Shown: piece by piece, positions 1 to 8,408 of the stretch
Layout of the letters: each line of letters opens with the position of its first letter
Position numbering within the stretch: position 1 is the stretch's first letter
Assembly: GCF_003667315.2 (NCBI RefSeq)
Contig: NZ_RCTZ02000001.1
Location: 248,001 to 312,000, forward strand
Reading direction: 5' to 3'
DNA: 64,000 bases
Source of the DNA: Tropicibacter alexandrii
GTDB taxonomy: Bacteria > Pseudomonadota > Alphaproteobacteria > Rhodobacterales > Rhodobacteraceae
Notes under the pieces: model-generated
The model's database searches: none
What the model saw: the letters and a program-made list of their open reading frames with translations, nothing else
Told to the model about the DNA's origin: nothing
Program-made: the position numbers and the translations under genes

Positions 1-478
1 CCCGCGCGACCAGCCGGTACAACGCCTGCATCGCGGGGGTCTTGCCCACCAGCGGCAGTTCATCGGGCGCATCGGCACCCACCACCGTTTCCTGTGACCG
101 GGGCGCGGCGCGCTTGCGGTTGTCCAGCGCCTTGGCCGTGCGCTTCATCAGGTCCGGCAGGTCGAAGGGCTTGGGCAGGTAATCATAAGCCTCGGCCTCG
201 GCGGCCTGAATGGCGGTCATGATCGTGTTCTGGGCCGAGATCACGATCACCGGCAATTCGGGCCGGTCCTGATGGATCTTGGGCAGCATTTCCAAGCCAT
301 TGCCATCGGGCATGACCACGTCGGAAATCACCACGTCGCCCTTCCCCTCGCCCACCCAGCGCATGAGCGTCGTCAGGCTCGACGTCGCATGCACCTTGCA
401 CCCGGCTCGGGTCAGCGCCTGCGTCAGAACGGTGCGGATCGTGCGGTCGTCATCTGCGACCAGTACAGTGCCATCCAT
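1..478 (-). CDS. ntrC: Nitrogen regulation response regulator NtrC (N-terminal part, cut by window edge)
   Basis: This is the response regulator partner of NtrB. It becomes an activator of nitrogen-scavenging genes when phosphorylated. About 159 residues are visible before the window edge. The ATG at 478 opens a receiver domain with an acidic cluster (D9-D10-D11), the phospho-acceptor D53 in the context [11 protein letters not shown], and the conserved lysine in [12 protein letters not shown] linker rich in Arg and Lys follows, then [17 protein letters not shown], which is the start of the sigma-54 activator AAA+ domain. The Walker motifs and the DNA-binding helix-turn-helix lie outside the window. 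The start is 24 bases downstream of the ntrB stop in the same orientation, so dusB-ntrB-ntrC is read as one operon. Family assignment is secure. Confidence 0.95.
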   Translation of the reverse strand, partial: MDGTVLVADDDRTIRTVLTQALTRAGCKVHATSSLTTLMRWVGEGKGDVVISDVVMPDGNGLEMLPKIHQDRPELPVIVISAQNTIMTAIQAAEAEAYDYLPKPFDLPDLMKRTAKALDNRKRAAPRSQETVVGADAPDELPLVGKTPAMQALYRLVAR

Positions 479-502
479 TTGAGTTCTCTCCTTGGTCTGC
501 CC

Positions 503-1588
503 CTAGCTCTGCTCGGGGGTCTCGCCGGTGGAACGCGGCAGCGAAATGCGAAAGACGGTGCGGCCCGGGACAGAATCCACGGATATCCAGCCGTCATGGT
601 CGGAAATGATCTTGCTCACCAGCGCGAGCCCCAGCCCCGTGCCGTTTTCCCGGCCCGACACGAACGGGTCAAAGATGTCGCCCTTGATCGCGTCCGGAAG
701 GCCGGGGCCGTCATCGATCACCTCGATCTGAAGCGGCAGGGTCTGCCCGCTGCCATCGGCGCGGCGCAGGCGGAAGCTGTGCTCGTAATAGGTGTGCAGG
801 CGGATCGTGCCGCCGCGGATCGGGTCGGCCGCCTCGGAGGCGTTCTTGATCAGGTTCAGCACCACCTGAAGCAGCTGGTCCGGGTCGCCCAACGCCATCG
901 GCAGCGAGGGATCGTAATCCTCGATGATCTTCATATGCGCGCCGAATCCCAGCGCGGCCGACCGGCGGGCGCGGTCCAGCACGTCGTGGATGTTGACCTC
1001 GCGCCGTTCGGGCGGCGACAGGTTGCCAAATTGCTCGACCTGTTCGAGCAGTTTCACGATGCGGCGCGTCTCGGCCACGATCAGATCGGTGAATTCGAGG
1101 TCTTCCTTGGGCAGGCCCATGCTCAGCAATTGCGCCGCGCCGGTGATGCCCGCCAGCGGGTTCTTGATCTCATGCGCCAGCATCTCGGCCATGCCGATGG
1201 CGGATTTGGCGGCAGATTTCACGCTGTGGCTTTGGGTCATCCGCCCGGCCAGTTCGCGCGGCGAAATCAGCATGACCATCCAGCCGGGTTTGCCCATGAC
1301 CGGCGCGATCTGAAGGTTGCAGACCAGCGGTGCGCGGCTGCCGGTGCCCACATCCACATCGTTGACGAAAAGCGGCGTGCCGTGCTCGCGCGCACGAGCG
1401 AGGCTTTCCTCCAGCGGCGCATCGACGGCGAGCCGATCCCAGATCGGCTGGCCCGTCAGCCACTTGGCCGAGTTGTTCAAAAAGCCCTCGGCGGCGGGGT
1501 TCAGATCGGCGATCCGCTCATTCTCGTCGATGAGAATCGCGGGAACGGGCAAAGACGACCAGATCTGCATATCCGTGACGTCCGTCAT
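503..1588 (-). CDS. ntrB: Nitrogen regulation sensor histidine kinase NtrB
   Basis: This 361-residue soluble histidine kinase/phosphatase controls NtrC in response to nitrogen status, normally through PII. Visible parts are an N-terminal PAS-like sensor (about 8-115), the H-box EMLAHEIKNPLAG with phospho-accepting H139, the N-box VLNLIKNASEA, the G1 box DDGPGLP and the G2 box GTGLGLALV near the C terminus. There are no transmembrane segments, as expected for NtrB. The start ATG overlaps the dusB stop by four bases (ATGA), which indicates translational coupling. The length matches the family. It could only be confused with other PAS kinases, and the ntrC and dusB neighbours settle the identity. 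Confidence 0.96.
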   Translation of the reverse strand: MTDVTDMQIWSSLPVPAILIDENERIADLNPAAEGFLNNSAKWLTGQPIWDRLAVDAPLEESLARAREHGTPLFVNDVDVGTGSRAPLVCNLQIAPVMGKPGWMVMLISPRELAGRMTQSHSVKSAAKSAIGMAEMLAHEIKNPLAGITGAAQLLSMGLPKEDLEFTDLIVAETRRIVKLLEQVEQFGNLSPPERREVNIHDVLDRARRSAALGFGAHMKIIEDYDPSLPMALGDPDQLLQVVLNLIKNASEAADPIRGGTIRLHTYYEHSFRLRRADGSGQTLPLQIEVIDDGPGLPDAIKGDIFDPFVSGRENGTGLGLALVSKIISDHDGWISVDSVPGRTVFRISLPRSTGETPEQS

Positions 1589-2586
1589 GCGGCCTCCGTC
1601 ATGTTGAGCGCATCCGGCAAGAGCCGCAGCACGTTCGCGGGCGTCTTTTCAGTCAGGAGGGTCTGGCGCAGCGCGGTATCGGTGCCGGCGCGGTCCATAT
1701 ACCAGCCCAAATGCTTGCGGGCGACCCGGTTGCCCAAGGTTTCCCCGTAAAAGCTCAGCATGGCCTCGTAGTGTTCGCACACCATGTCGGTCAGCGCCCG
1801 CCCCTGCGGGATGTCGGGCTGTGGCGTGCCAAAGAGGTCGGCGGCGATCTGCGCCAGCACCCAAGGGGCGCCCTGCGCCCCGCGCCCGATCATCACGCCA
1901 TCCGCGTCGGACTGTTCCAGCGCGGTCCGCGCCGTGGGGGCGTCCACGATGTCGCCATTGGCCACAACCGGGATGGTCACCGCATTTTTGACGGCGCGAA
2001 TCGCCGCCCAGTCGGCGCGGCCCTTGTAAAACTGGCAGCGCGTGCGCCCGTGGATGACGATCATCCGCACACCCGCCCCTTCGGCGCGCCGCGCAAGATC
2101 CGGCGCGTTCAGCGTCGCGTCATTCCAGCCAAGCCGGGTCTTGAGAGTGACCGGCACATCGACCGCCTCCACCACCGCCTCGATCAACCGCAGCGCGTGG
2201 TCGGGCACCTGCATCAGCGCCGAGCCGGACCAGCCGCCCGTCACCTTCTTTGCCGGACAGCCCATGTTGATGTCGACCACCCGCGCGCCCATGTCGACGA
2301 CCTGCCGCGCGGCCTCGGCCATCGGTGCGGCCTCGCGTCCGGCGATCTGGACCGAGGTGTTCTCGATCTGCGCGCCCAGTTCGGCCTTTTCGCGCGTGCC
2401 GGGGCGGGCTGTCAGGAACTCGCCGCTGGCAATCATTTCGGACACGACCAGCCCCGCGCCGAAGCGGCTCACGAGGCTGCGGAACGGCAAGTCGGTGATT
2501 CCCGCAAGCGGTGCCAGCAAGACAGGCGGCACGATTTCTCTGGTTCCAAGGGTCAGGCCCAAGTGCTTATTCCTTGTGCAGTCCAT
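1585..2586 (-). CDS. dusB: tRNA-dihydrouridine synthase DusB (NifR3)
   Basis: This 333-residue FMN enzyme reduces specific uridines of tRNA to dihydrouridine. The N-terminal TIM barrel carries LAPLAGITDLPFR (FMN binding), the catalytic cysteine in NMGCPAKKVTGGWSGSAL, TLKTRLGW and IHGRTRCQFYKG. The C-terminal part (about 245-320) is the helical Dus domain. The gene heads the dusB-ntrB-ntrC cluster, historically called nifR3-ntrB-ntrC in Rhodobacter, and is divergent from ispDF with 151 bases between them that should hold both promoters. Nothing in the sequence shows whether dusB has a nitrogen-specific role. Confidence 0.96.
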   Translation of the reverse strand: MDCTRNKHLGLTLGTREIVPPVLLAPLAGITDLPFRSLVSRFGAGLVVSEMIASGEFLTARPGTREKAELGAQIENTSVQIAGREAAPMAEAARQVVDMGARVVDINMGCPAKKVTGGWSGSALMQVPDHALRLIEAVVEAVDVPVTLKTRLGWNDATLNAPDLARRAEGAGVRMIVIHGRTRCQFYKGRADWAAIRAVKNAVTIPVVANGDIVDAPTARTALEQSDADGVMIGRGAQGAPWVLAQIAADLFGTPQPDIPQGRALTDMVCEHYEAMLSFYGETLGNRVARKHLGWYMDRAGTDTALRQTLLTEKTPANVLRLLPDALNMTEAA

Positions 2587-2737
2587 TCCGACGTACCTCT
2601 CGCCCCGTTAGGGTTCAATAAAATCACGGTAATATTGCGGGCAGATCGGGCGTGTCGCACAATTTTTGGGCAGTTACCACCGGATTGAAAAGCGGCCCGC
2701 CTCTGCCTATGACACGGGTCAGTAGCGAGGACATTAC

Positions 2738-3871
2738 ATGCGCGACGCGATCGTGATCGTGGCTGCCGGGCGCGGATTGCGGGCTGGCGGCGAAATACCC
2801 AAGCAATGGCAAAGCCTTGCGGGCAAACCGGTGGCACGCTGGACGCTGGAGCGCATGGCGCCGTTCGGGCAACTGGTGCTTGTGGTCCGGCGCGAGGATA
2901 TGCATCTGGCCCATGCCGCCGCCCAAGGGTTAACCGTTCGGATCGTCGAAGGCGGCGCCGAACGCGACGCATCGGTGCGCGCCGGGCTGGAATCTCTGGC
3001 CGGACCCGACGCGCCGGATCGTGTGCTGATCCATGACGTCGCGCGCTGCGCCACTCCGCCCGAGGTTGTGTCGCGCGTGCTCGATGCGTTGATCGAACAT
3101 GACGGCGCGGCCCCCGCTCTGCCGGTGACCGATGCGCTGTGGGTCGGCGAAAACGGACGAGTGGGCGGGACCCGCGAGCGCAGCGGCCTATATCGCGCTC
3201 AGACGCCCCAAGGCTTCAAATTCGACGCGATCCTTGCCGCGCATCGTGCGCATCCCGGCGGGGCGGCGGACGATGTGGCCGTGGCGCGCGCCACAGGCAT
3301 CGATGTCGCGATCATCGAAGGCTCGGAGGCCAATCTCAAGATCACCCACCCGGAGGATTTCACCCGGGCGGCCAACCTGCTGGAGGCGCAGATGGACATT
3401 CGACTGGGCAACGGGTTTGACGTGCATGCGTTCGAGGATGGCGATCACGTCATCCTCTGCGGGGTCAAGATCCCGCATGACAAGGCGTTGAAGGGGCATT
3501 CTGACGCCGATGTCGGGATGCACGCGGTGACGGACGCCATTTACGGCGCGATGGCCGAAGGCGATATCGGGCGCCATTTCCCGCCCTCCGAGCCGCAATG
3601 GAAGGGCGCCGCTAGCGAGATTTTCCTGCGGCATGCCCGCGACCTCGCCGCCGAAAAGGGGTTCACGATCTCGAACATCGATTGCACCTTGATCTGCGAA
3701 CGCCCGAAGATCGGCCCACATGCCTCTGATATGATGGAAAAAATGGCGTTCTTTCTTGGCATCGACAAGGATCGCGTCTCGATCAAGGCGACGACATCGG
3801 AACGGCTCGGCTTCACCGGGCGCGAAGAAGGGATCGCGGCCATTGCCACCGCGACGCTGGTGCGGTCATGA
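2738..3871 (+). CDS. ispDF: Bifunctional MEP cytidylyltransferase / MECDP synthase IspDF
   Basis: This 377-residue fusion enzyme carries two steps of the non-mevalonate isoprenoid pathway. Residues 1-215 form IspD (2-C-methyl-D-erythritol 4-phosphate cytidylyltransferase), with the nucleotide loop [24 protein letters not shown] and TPQGF. Residues from about 219 form IspF (2-C-methyl-D-erythritol 2,4-cyclodiphosphate synthase), with the metal ligands in GNGFDVHAF (D228, H230), [17 protein letters not shown] and [14 protein letters not shown]. The fused form is usual in many alphaproteobacteria. The stop overlaps the pgpA start by four bases. It leads an ispDF-pgpA-pncC operon. Confidence 0.97.
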   Translation: MRDAIVIVAAGRGLRAGGEIPKQWQSLAGKPVARWTLERMAPFGQLVLVVRREDMHLAHAAAQGLTVRIVEGGAERDASVRAGLESLAGPDAPDRVLIHDVARCATPPEVVSRVLDALIEHDGAAPALPVTDALWVGENGRVGGTRERSGLYRAQTPQGFKFDAILAAHRAHPGGAADDVAVARATGIDVAIIEGSEANLKITHPEDFTRAANLLEAQMDIRLGNGFDVHAFEDGDHVILCGVKIPHDKALKGHSDADVGMHAVTDAIYGAMAEGDIGRHFPPSEPQWKGAASEIFLRHARDLAAEKGFTISNIDCTLICERPKIGPHASDMMEKMAFFLGIDKDRVSIKATTSERLGFTGREEGIAAIATATLVRS

Positions 3872-4350
3872 GAGCCATCGCGTCGCTGTTCTACATCGGC
3901 TTCCTGCGCCCGGCGCCGGGCACGTGGGGGTCGCTCGCCGCCCTGCCACTGGCTTGGCTGGTCCTGACGGCCGGTGGGTTCTGGCTTCTCCTCCCCCTTA
4001 CTTTCGTTTTGTTTTTCATTGGCTTGTACACGACTTCTCAAGTCACACACGAAGGCGATCACGATCCCAGCTGGGTGGTGATCGACGAGGTGGTCGGACA
4101 GTGGATCGCGCTGTTCCCGGTGGGCTACGGCGCCGCCATGATGGGCGTCGATTACCTTGCCTTGTATCCGGGATGGATCAGCGGCTTTATCCTGTTTCGC
4201 CTCTTCGACATCTGGAAACCGTGGCTCGTGGGTAAGGCCGACAGGCGCGGCGATGCGCTAGGCGTCATGCTGGACGATGTCTGGGCTGGCGTGTTCGCGG
4301 CGGTGGTCAGCATTGCCCTTGCAGGTTTCGCGCACGGGGTGTTGATGTGA
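3868..4350 (+). CDS. pgpA: Phosphatidylglycerophosphatase A
   Basis: This 160-residue inner-membrane phosphatase converts phosphatidylglycerol phosphate to phosphatidylglycerol. The PgpA signature is visible: [20 protein letters not shown] near the N terminus, [14 protein letters not shown] in the middle with the conserved acidic pair, and [11 protein letters not shown] followed by [11 protein letters not shown]. Several hydrophobic stretches give about three to four membrane segments. It overlaps ispDF by four bases, and its TGA shares one base with the pncC ATG at 4350. The function follows from the family. Confidence 0.93.
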   Translation: MRAIASLFYIGFLRPAPGTWGSLAALPLAWLVLTAGGFWLLLPLTFVLFFIGLYTTSQVTHEGDHDPSWVVIDEVVGQWIALFPVGYGAAMMGVDYLALYPGWISGFILFRLFDIWKPWLVGKADRRGDALGVMLDDVWAGVFAAVVSIALAGFAHGVLM

Positions 4351-4829
4351 TGACACGCGCCAGCGACATTCTTGAAACCGCCCTGTCCCAAGGGGCAACC
4401 GTCACCGCAGCGGAAAGCTGTACGGGAGGCAAGGTCTGCGCGGCGCTGACGGATCTTCCGGGGTCGTCCGCGATCTTCCAGCGCGGCTTCGTCACCTATT
4501 CCAACGATGCCAAGATCGACATGCTCGGGGTCCGTCAAGCGACGCTCGATGCGCACGGCGCCGTATCAGAGGAGGTCGCTGGCGAAATGGCGCTCGGGGC
4601 CCTGCAGGCGGCAGGCGCCGATGTGGCCGTGGCGATCTCTGGCATTGCCGGGCCGGGCGGGTCCGAATTCAAGCCCGAAGGCCGCGTCTGTTACGCCATT
4701 GCCACCGCGCAGGTTGTGCGCACGGAAACAGTGGAACATGGCGCCCTTGGTCGCGACAAGGTTCGCGACGCCGCGACCGACCATGCCTTGCAGCTGATCC
4801 TAGACGCCTTGTCGCCGTCAGGCCGGTAA
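4350..4829 (+). CDS. pncC: Nicotinamide-nucleotide amidohydrolase (stand-alone CinA C-terminal domain, PncC)
   Basis: This is a 159-residue protein made only of the CinA C-terminal domain, which deamidates nicotinamide mononucleotide to nicotinate mononucleotide in pyridine-nucleotide recycling. The family motifs are TAAESCTGGKVCAALTDLPG, FVTYSNDAKIDMLGV and ISGIAGPGG. A GTG at 4347 is also in frame, but the ATG at 4350 forms the tight TGATG junction with the pgpA stop and is preferred. The N-terminal MoCF/COG1058 half of full-length CinA is absent, which is common in this group. Confidence 0.92.
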   Translation: MTRASDILETALSQGATVTAAESCTGGKVCAALTDLPGSSAIFQRGFVTYSNDAKIDMLGVRQATLDAHGAVSEEVAGEMALGALQAAGADVAVAISGIAGPGGSEFKPEGRVCYAIATAQVVRTETVEHGALGRDKVRDAATDHALQLILDALSPSGR

Positions 4830-4892
4830 ACTTCGTCACCAATTTCCGAATGACAGCCCGGAAATCCCTTTAACGCTCAAATTGTCGCCATT

Positions 4893-4915
4893 GGCTGAAT
4901 TTTCAGCCCATTTTT
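4893..4915 (+). terminator. Possible intrinsic terminator after pncC
   Basis: The arms GGCTGA and TCAGCC are separated by ATTT and followed by CATTTTTA, 64 bases after the pncC stop. The stem is short, but it fits the end of the ispDF operon. The remainder of the gap up to amtB (5033) is AT-richer and presumably carries the amtB promoter. I did not find a convincing -24/-12 sigma-54 promoter there. Confidence 0.45.
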
Positions 4916-5032
4916 AGGGCATTTCGCAAACTGCCCCATTATTGACCGCCCCCACGGCCAAAAGATGGTTTTTTCCGCATCCGAATCCTGCATTGAGCCC
5001 GCCAACCAAGGGACAAAGGAAGGAAAACACCA

Positions 5033-6211
5033 ATGGTCGGAGCGGATACCGCGTGGATCATCGTCGCCACGGCGCTGGTCCTGTTCATGACGTTGCCGGG
5101 GCTTGCGCTGTTCTACGGCGGCCTCGTGCGGGCGCGCAATGTGCTGAGCGTCTTCATGCATTGTTACGCCATTGCCTGCCTCATGAGCGTTTTGTGGCTG
5201 GCTTTCGGCTATTCCATCGCCTTCGGTGACGGCGGCGCCTATTGGGGCGGACTCGGCAAGATGTTCCTCAACGGCGTCGATGCGGACAGCGTGTCGGGCA
5301 CCCTGCCCGAGGTCTTGTTCTTTGCCTTCCAGATGACCTTTGCGATCATCACCCCCGCGCTGATCGTCGGCGCCTATGTGGAGCGCGTGGGCTTTGGCTT
5401 CGTTCTGCTGTTCTCGGGTCTGTGGATGCTGCTGTGCTACGCGCCGGTGACCCATTGGATCTGGGGCGGCGGTTTCCTTGCGGATGGCGGGATCTTTGGC
5501 GAGACCGGGGTGCGGGACTTTGCCGGTGGCATCGTGGTGCATGAGACCGCCGGGCTTGCCGCCTTGCTGATCGCGGTTTTCCTCGGGCCCCGCAAGGATG
5601 CGAAACATCCGCCGCACAATCCGGGCTACGTCATGATCGGCGCGGCGATGCTTTGGGTCGGCTGGTTCGGCTTCAACGGTGGCTCGCAACTGGCAGCGGA
5701 CGGTGGCGCGGCGATGGCGCTGACCGTGACGCATATCTCGGCGGCGACCGCATCGCTGAGCTGGGCGCTGTGGGAAAAGATCAAGTTCGGCCGCGCCTCG
5801 CTGGTGGGTATCGTCACCGGGACCATCGCGGGGTTGGCCTCGATCACCCCGGCATCGGGTTTCGTCGGGCCGATCGAGGCGCTGGTGATCGGCGCAGTCG
5901 CTGGTATCCTGTGCCAAGAAGCGGTCAACCTGATCCGCAACACGCTGAAGATCGACGACACGCTGGACGTCTTCGCGGTGCATGGCGTGGGCGGCATTTT
6001 CGGCACGATCATGATCGCGGTCTTTGGGGCCGGAACATGGGCCGCGCAGCTTGGATCGCTGGTCATCGTCGGCGTGTTTACCGTGGTCGTGACGGTGGTG
6101 CTGATCTTCATCGTCAAGGCCATCACTCCGATGCGCGTCGACGAAGAGACCGAATATCAGGGTCTGGATATCACCGCTCATGGGGAGCGGGCGTACGATC
6201 ACGCCTCCTAA
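5033..6211 (+). CDS. amtB: Ammonium transporter AmtB family
   Basis: This 392-residue polytopic membrane protein conducts ammonium/ammonia across the inner membrane. About eleven hydrophobic segments can be traced. Family landmarks are LFMTLPGLALFYGGLVR at the first helix, FQMTFAIITPALI, the conserved aspartate and first pore histidine in RDFAGGIVVHETAG, and the second pore histidine in DVFAVHGVGGIFG. The ATG at 5033 follows a purine-rich site (AAGGAAAA). There is no cleavable leader ahead of the first helix, and no glnK gene lies next to it, unlike the common glnK-amtB pair, so PII control would have to come from elsewhere. The nearby ntrBC operon (2.4 kb away) is a plausible regulator, but no binding site was recognised. 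Confidence 0.95.
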   Translation: MVGADTAWIIVATALVLFMTLPGLALFYGGLVRARNVLSVFMHCYAIACLMSVLWLAFGYSIAFGDGGAYWGGLGKMFLNGVDADSVSGTLPEVLFFAFQMTFAIITPALIVGAYVERVGFGFVLLFSGLWMLLCYAPVTHWIWGGGFLADGGIFGETGVRDFAGGIVVHETAGLAALLIAVFLGPRKDAKHPPHNPGYVMIGAAMLWVGWFGFNGGSQLAADGGAAMALTVTHISAATASLSWALWEKIKFGRASLVGIVTGTIAGLASITPASGFVGPIEALVIGAVAGILCQEAVNLIRNTLKIDDTLDVFAVHGVGGIFGTIMIAVFGAGTWAAQLGSLVIVGVFTVVVTVVLIFIVKAITPMRVDEETEYQGLDITAHGERAYDHAS

Positions 6212-6229
6212 GCGGCAGATGATGCACGA

Positions 6230-6253
6230 AAACGGGCCCTTCGGGGCCCGTTT
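6230..6253. terminator. Bidirectional terminator between amtB and the reverse-strand gene
   Basis: The perfect stem ACGGGCCC/GGGCCCGT (with extra A-T pairs) closes a TTCG loop. It is flanked by A-runs on the left and T-runs on the right, so it can act on both strands. It sits 18 bases after the amtB stop and directly after the stop of the reverse-strand gene. Confidence 0.8.
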
Positions 6254-6254
6254 G

Positions 6255-6574
6255 TCATGCGCTCATCATCAGCCGCGCGGTCTGCGGTTCCGAGGTTGTC
6301 TGTGCGGACGCGGAATAGCCGAGACTGGCGCGGTCCGCAGCGCTTCGGCCCGGATCGACAGGCGCACCGGCCATGGCAGCGGTGACCATCGTCGCGATGC
6401 GCCGGATTTCTTGAGCGGCCGCCTCGGCGCGCGTCTCGGGGGCCACGCGGGCCCCGACCTCGGCCACCTTGACGCGGGTGACGAGGCGCTTGATCTCTTG
6501 CTCGGCGGTTGGGGCCTGCTCTTTCGGCGTGGCCTGAGGGCGCGTATAGGCGGGGATACTCCAGTGATCTGCAT
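6255..6574 (-). pseudogene. Small alphaproteobacterial hypothetical gene with an apparent frameshift near its start
   Basis: Codon usage (G/C at third positions) and amino-acid balance show that one reverse frame is coding up to the TGA at 6255-6257. It includes the segments EQAPTAEQEIKRLVTRVKVA and AAAQEIRRIATMVTAAMAG, which should be helical, and ends TARLMMSA. That frame has no ATG/GTG/TTG between 6660 and a late internal GTG. The only well-placed start is the ATG at 6574, seven bases behind a CAGGAG ribosome-binding site, and it is in a different frame. Adding a single C to the four-C run (read as GGGG at 6552-6555 on the plus strand) would join the two into MQITGVSPAYTRPQ and onward, about 106 residues. 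I do not recognise a function. Either a sequencing error or a true frameshift would explain it. Confidence 0.6.
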
Positions 6575-6672
6575 GGACGGACTCCTGAACGGGTTTCCCA
6601 TCTGCATGATCGTGAAAATTGTCGGCAATGCGGCAAGGCCCGATTAACCTGATCGCGTGGTTAACGCCTGCT

Positions 6673-7116
6673 TCAGCCGTACAATTCCGCCGCGCGGCGC
6701 TCGAACGCCCGGACGATCCGTTGCATCGCCTCGTAGAAGAACATCCCCGCCGCACCTTGCAACAGCCTGTTCTTGAACTCGAAATCGACGTAGAACGAGA
6801 CCTCGCAGCCAGCCTCGACATCCTTGAACGCCCAGTTGGATTTCAGGTGATGAAACGGCCCGTCGAGATATTCGGTATCGATCTGCGACCGCTCCGGCCA
6901 CAGCGTCACGCGGCTGCCGAACTTTTCGCGGAACACTTTGAACGAGATCACCAAGTCGGCGAGCATCACCTCGTGATCGCCGCAATCCTCGCGCGAGCGG
7001 ATGCGGGCCGCCGCCGTCCACGGCAGGAATTTCGGATAATCCGCCACGTCGGCCACCAGATCGTACATCTGCTGCGCGGTGTAAGGCAGGGTCTTGGTTT
7101 CGGCGTGGGTCGGCAT
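6673..7116 (-). CDS. COQ10/START-domain ubiquinone-binding family protein (RatA-like)
   Basis: This 147-residue protein of the polyketide cyclase/START superfamily contains the COQ10 hallmarks: TAQQMYDLVADVADYPKFLPW at the N terminus, LADLVISFKVFREKFGSRV in the middle and the C-terminal FFYEAMQRIVRAFERRAAELYG helix. Eukaryotic COQ10 binds ubiquinone and supports its use in respiration. Bacterial members are often labelled RatA, but the lipid-binding role is the better guess in an alphaproteobacterium. The start follows weak ribosome-binding sequence and is divergent from hpt, with 81 bases between them. Confidence 0.88.
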   Translation of the reverse strand: MPTHAETKTLPYTAQQMYDLVADVADYPKFLPWTAAARIRSREDCGDHEVMLADLVISFKVFREKFGSRVTLWPERSQIDTEYLDGPFHHLKSNWAFKDVEAGCEVSFYVDFEFKNRLLQGAAGMFFYEAMQRIVRAFERRAAELYG

Positions 7117-7197
7117 TTTACGTCATTCAGGGCTGTCGATAAGCCCACGATGTCGTATACAGGCGCGCGGAAATCAAGGGTTTGACGGGAATTCACC

Positions 7198-7737
7198 ATG
7201 ACACAGCGTCCTTATGTCGTAGACGAGATGATCTCGGCCAAGGCGATCGCCGCGCGGATCGAGGCGTTGTGCCGCGAAATCCATGACGAGTTCGAAGACA
7301 CCCAGAAACTGGTGGTGGTCGGTCTGCTGCGCGGCTCGTTCATCTTTATCGCCGATCTGGTGCGCGAGTTGGACCTGCCGGTCGAGGTCGATTTCCTCGA
7401 GGCCTCGTCCTATGGCGACGGCATGGAAAGCTCGCGCGAGGTGCGCATCCTCAAAGACCTCCGGTCCGGTATCGAGGGGCGCGATGTGCTGGTGGTCGAG
7501 GATATCGTCGATACCGGCCACACGCTGAGCCACGTGGTCAGCCTACTGACCTCGCGCAAACCCGCCCGGATGAAAAGCATCGCTTTGCTCGACAAACCGG
7601 CGCGCCGCGAGGTGGACTTCAAGGCGGACTGGACCGGCTTCGAGATTCCCGACGAATTCGTGGTGGGCTATGGCATCGACTACGCGCAACGCAACCGCAA
7701 CCTCGGATTCATCGGCAAGGTCCGCTTTACCGACTGA
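7198..7737 (+). CDS. hpt: Hypoxanthine phosphoribosyltransferase
   Basis: This 179-residue type I phosphoribosyltransferase salvages hypoxanthine (and often guanine) to the nucleoside monophosphate. Key motifs are [19 protein letters not shown], the PRPP-binding loop [25 protein letters not shown] and the C-terminal [20 protein letters not shown]. Length and motifs match the family. It is monocistronic by spacing, with a 215-base gap to the next gene. Confidence 0.96.
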   Translation: MTQRPYVVDEMISAKAIAARIEALCREIHDEFEDTQKLVVVGLLRGSFIFIADLVRELDLPVEVDFLEASSYGDGMESSREVRILKDLRSGIEGRDVLVVEDIVDTGHTLSHVVSLLTSRKPARMKSIALLDKPARREVDFKADWTGFEIPDEFVVGYGIDYAQRNRNLGFIGKVRFTD

Positions 7738-7952
7738 CTGCGCGCAGAATTTGCGCATCCCCTGTCGCGTGGCGTTCAACATATCTTGATCCAAGGCGGG
7801 CCTGTGGGGCCAATTGGGCCAAATCCCCCAAGGGTCTGGTATTCCTTGCCCTGCATTTCCGCACAATCGCCCTAAGCTGTCGCGTGGTAATTGTCATTGC
7901 CACAACACACAGCACGGATATGCTGGACGCATTGCGAAACAGGGAGATACCG

Positions 7953-8405
7953 ATGAAAAAGTCTTTTGCCGCACTGGCCGCATTGGCCGTTCTGGGCAGC
8001 GCAGCTTTCGCGCAGGATATGCCCAAGGAGGTCAAGGCACGCCAGGGCCAGTTCCAGATCTTGGCTCTGAACCTCGGTGTGCTTGGTGGCATTGCCAAGG
8101 GCGCCATCGAATATGACGAGGCCACCGCAACCGCCGCCGCCGATTCCATCGTCGGGGTCAGCATGGTGCATCAGGCGACGCTGTTCACCGAGGGCACCGA
8201 TTCCATGTCGATCGACGGCACCCGCGCCATGCCCGCCATCTGGGAGAACATGGACGATTTCGCATCCAAGTGGGGCGACCTCGGAACTGCGGCGGCCGAA
8301 ATGCAGACTGCGGCGGCAACCGGCAAGGAAGCGATCGGCCCGGCGCTTGGCAAGATCGGCGGCGCGTGCAAGGCCTGCCATGACACCTATCGCGCCCCCG
8401 AGTAA
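7953..8405 (+). CDS. cycP: Cytochrome c' (periplasmic, four-helix haem protein)
   Basis: This 150-residue secreted protein has a clear Sec signal peptide (cleavage after A20 in GSAAFA/QD). It has the class II cytochrome c arrangement, with the haem motif CKACH (C139, C142, H143) near the C terminus rather than the N terminus, and helices consistent with a four-helix bundle. Family members bind nitric oxide and may protect against it. The ATG at 7953 follows AGGGAGA. The di-haem cytochrome starts only three bases after its stop, so the two are co-transcribed and probably share an electron-transfer or NO-related job. Confidence 0.93.
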   Translation: MKKSFAALAALAVLGSAAFAQDMPKEVKARQGQFQILALNLGVLGGIAKGAIEYDEATATAAADSIVGVSMVHQATLFTEGTDSMSIDGTRAMPAIWENMDDFASKWGDLGTAAAEMQTAAATGKEAIGPALGKIGGACKACHDTYRAPE

Positions 8406-8408
8406 GCG

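Noticed and set aside
272-1750. Open frame of 492 codons on the plus strand across ntrB
   Set aside because: It is antisense to ntrB and dusB, is rich in His, Arg and Gln, and has no family motif. It is a shadow caused by high GC third positions.
4830-5032. Sigma-54 promoter and NtrC sites upstream of amtB
   Set aside because: No TGGCAC-N5-TTGC or clear NtrC palindrome was found, despite ntrBC nearby.
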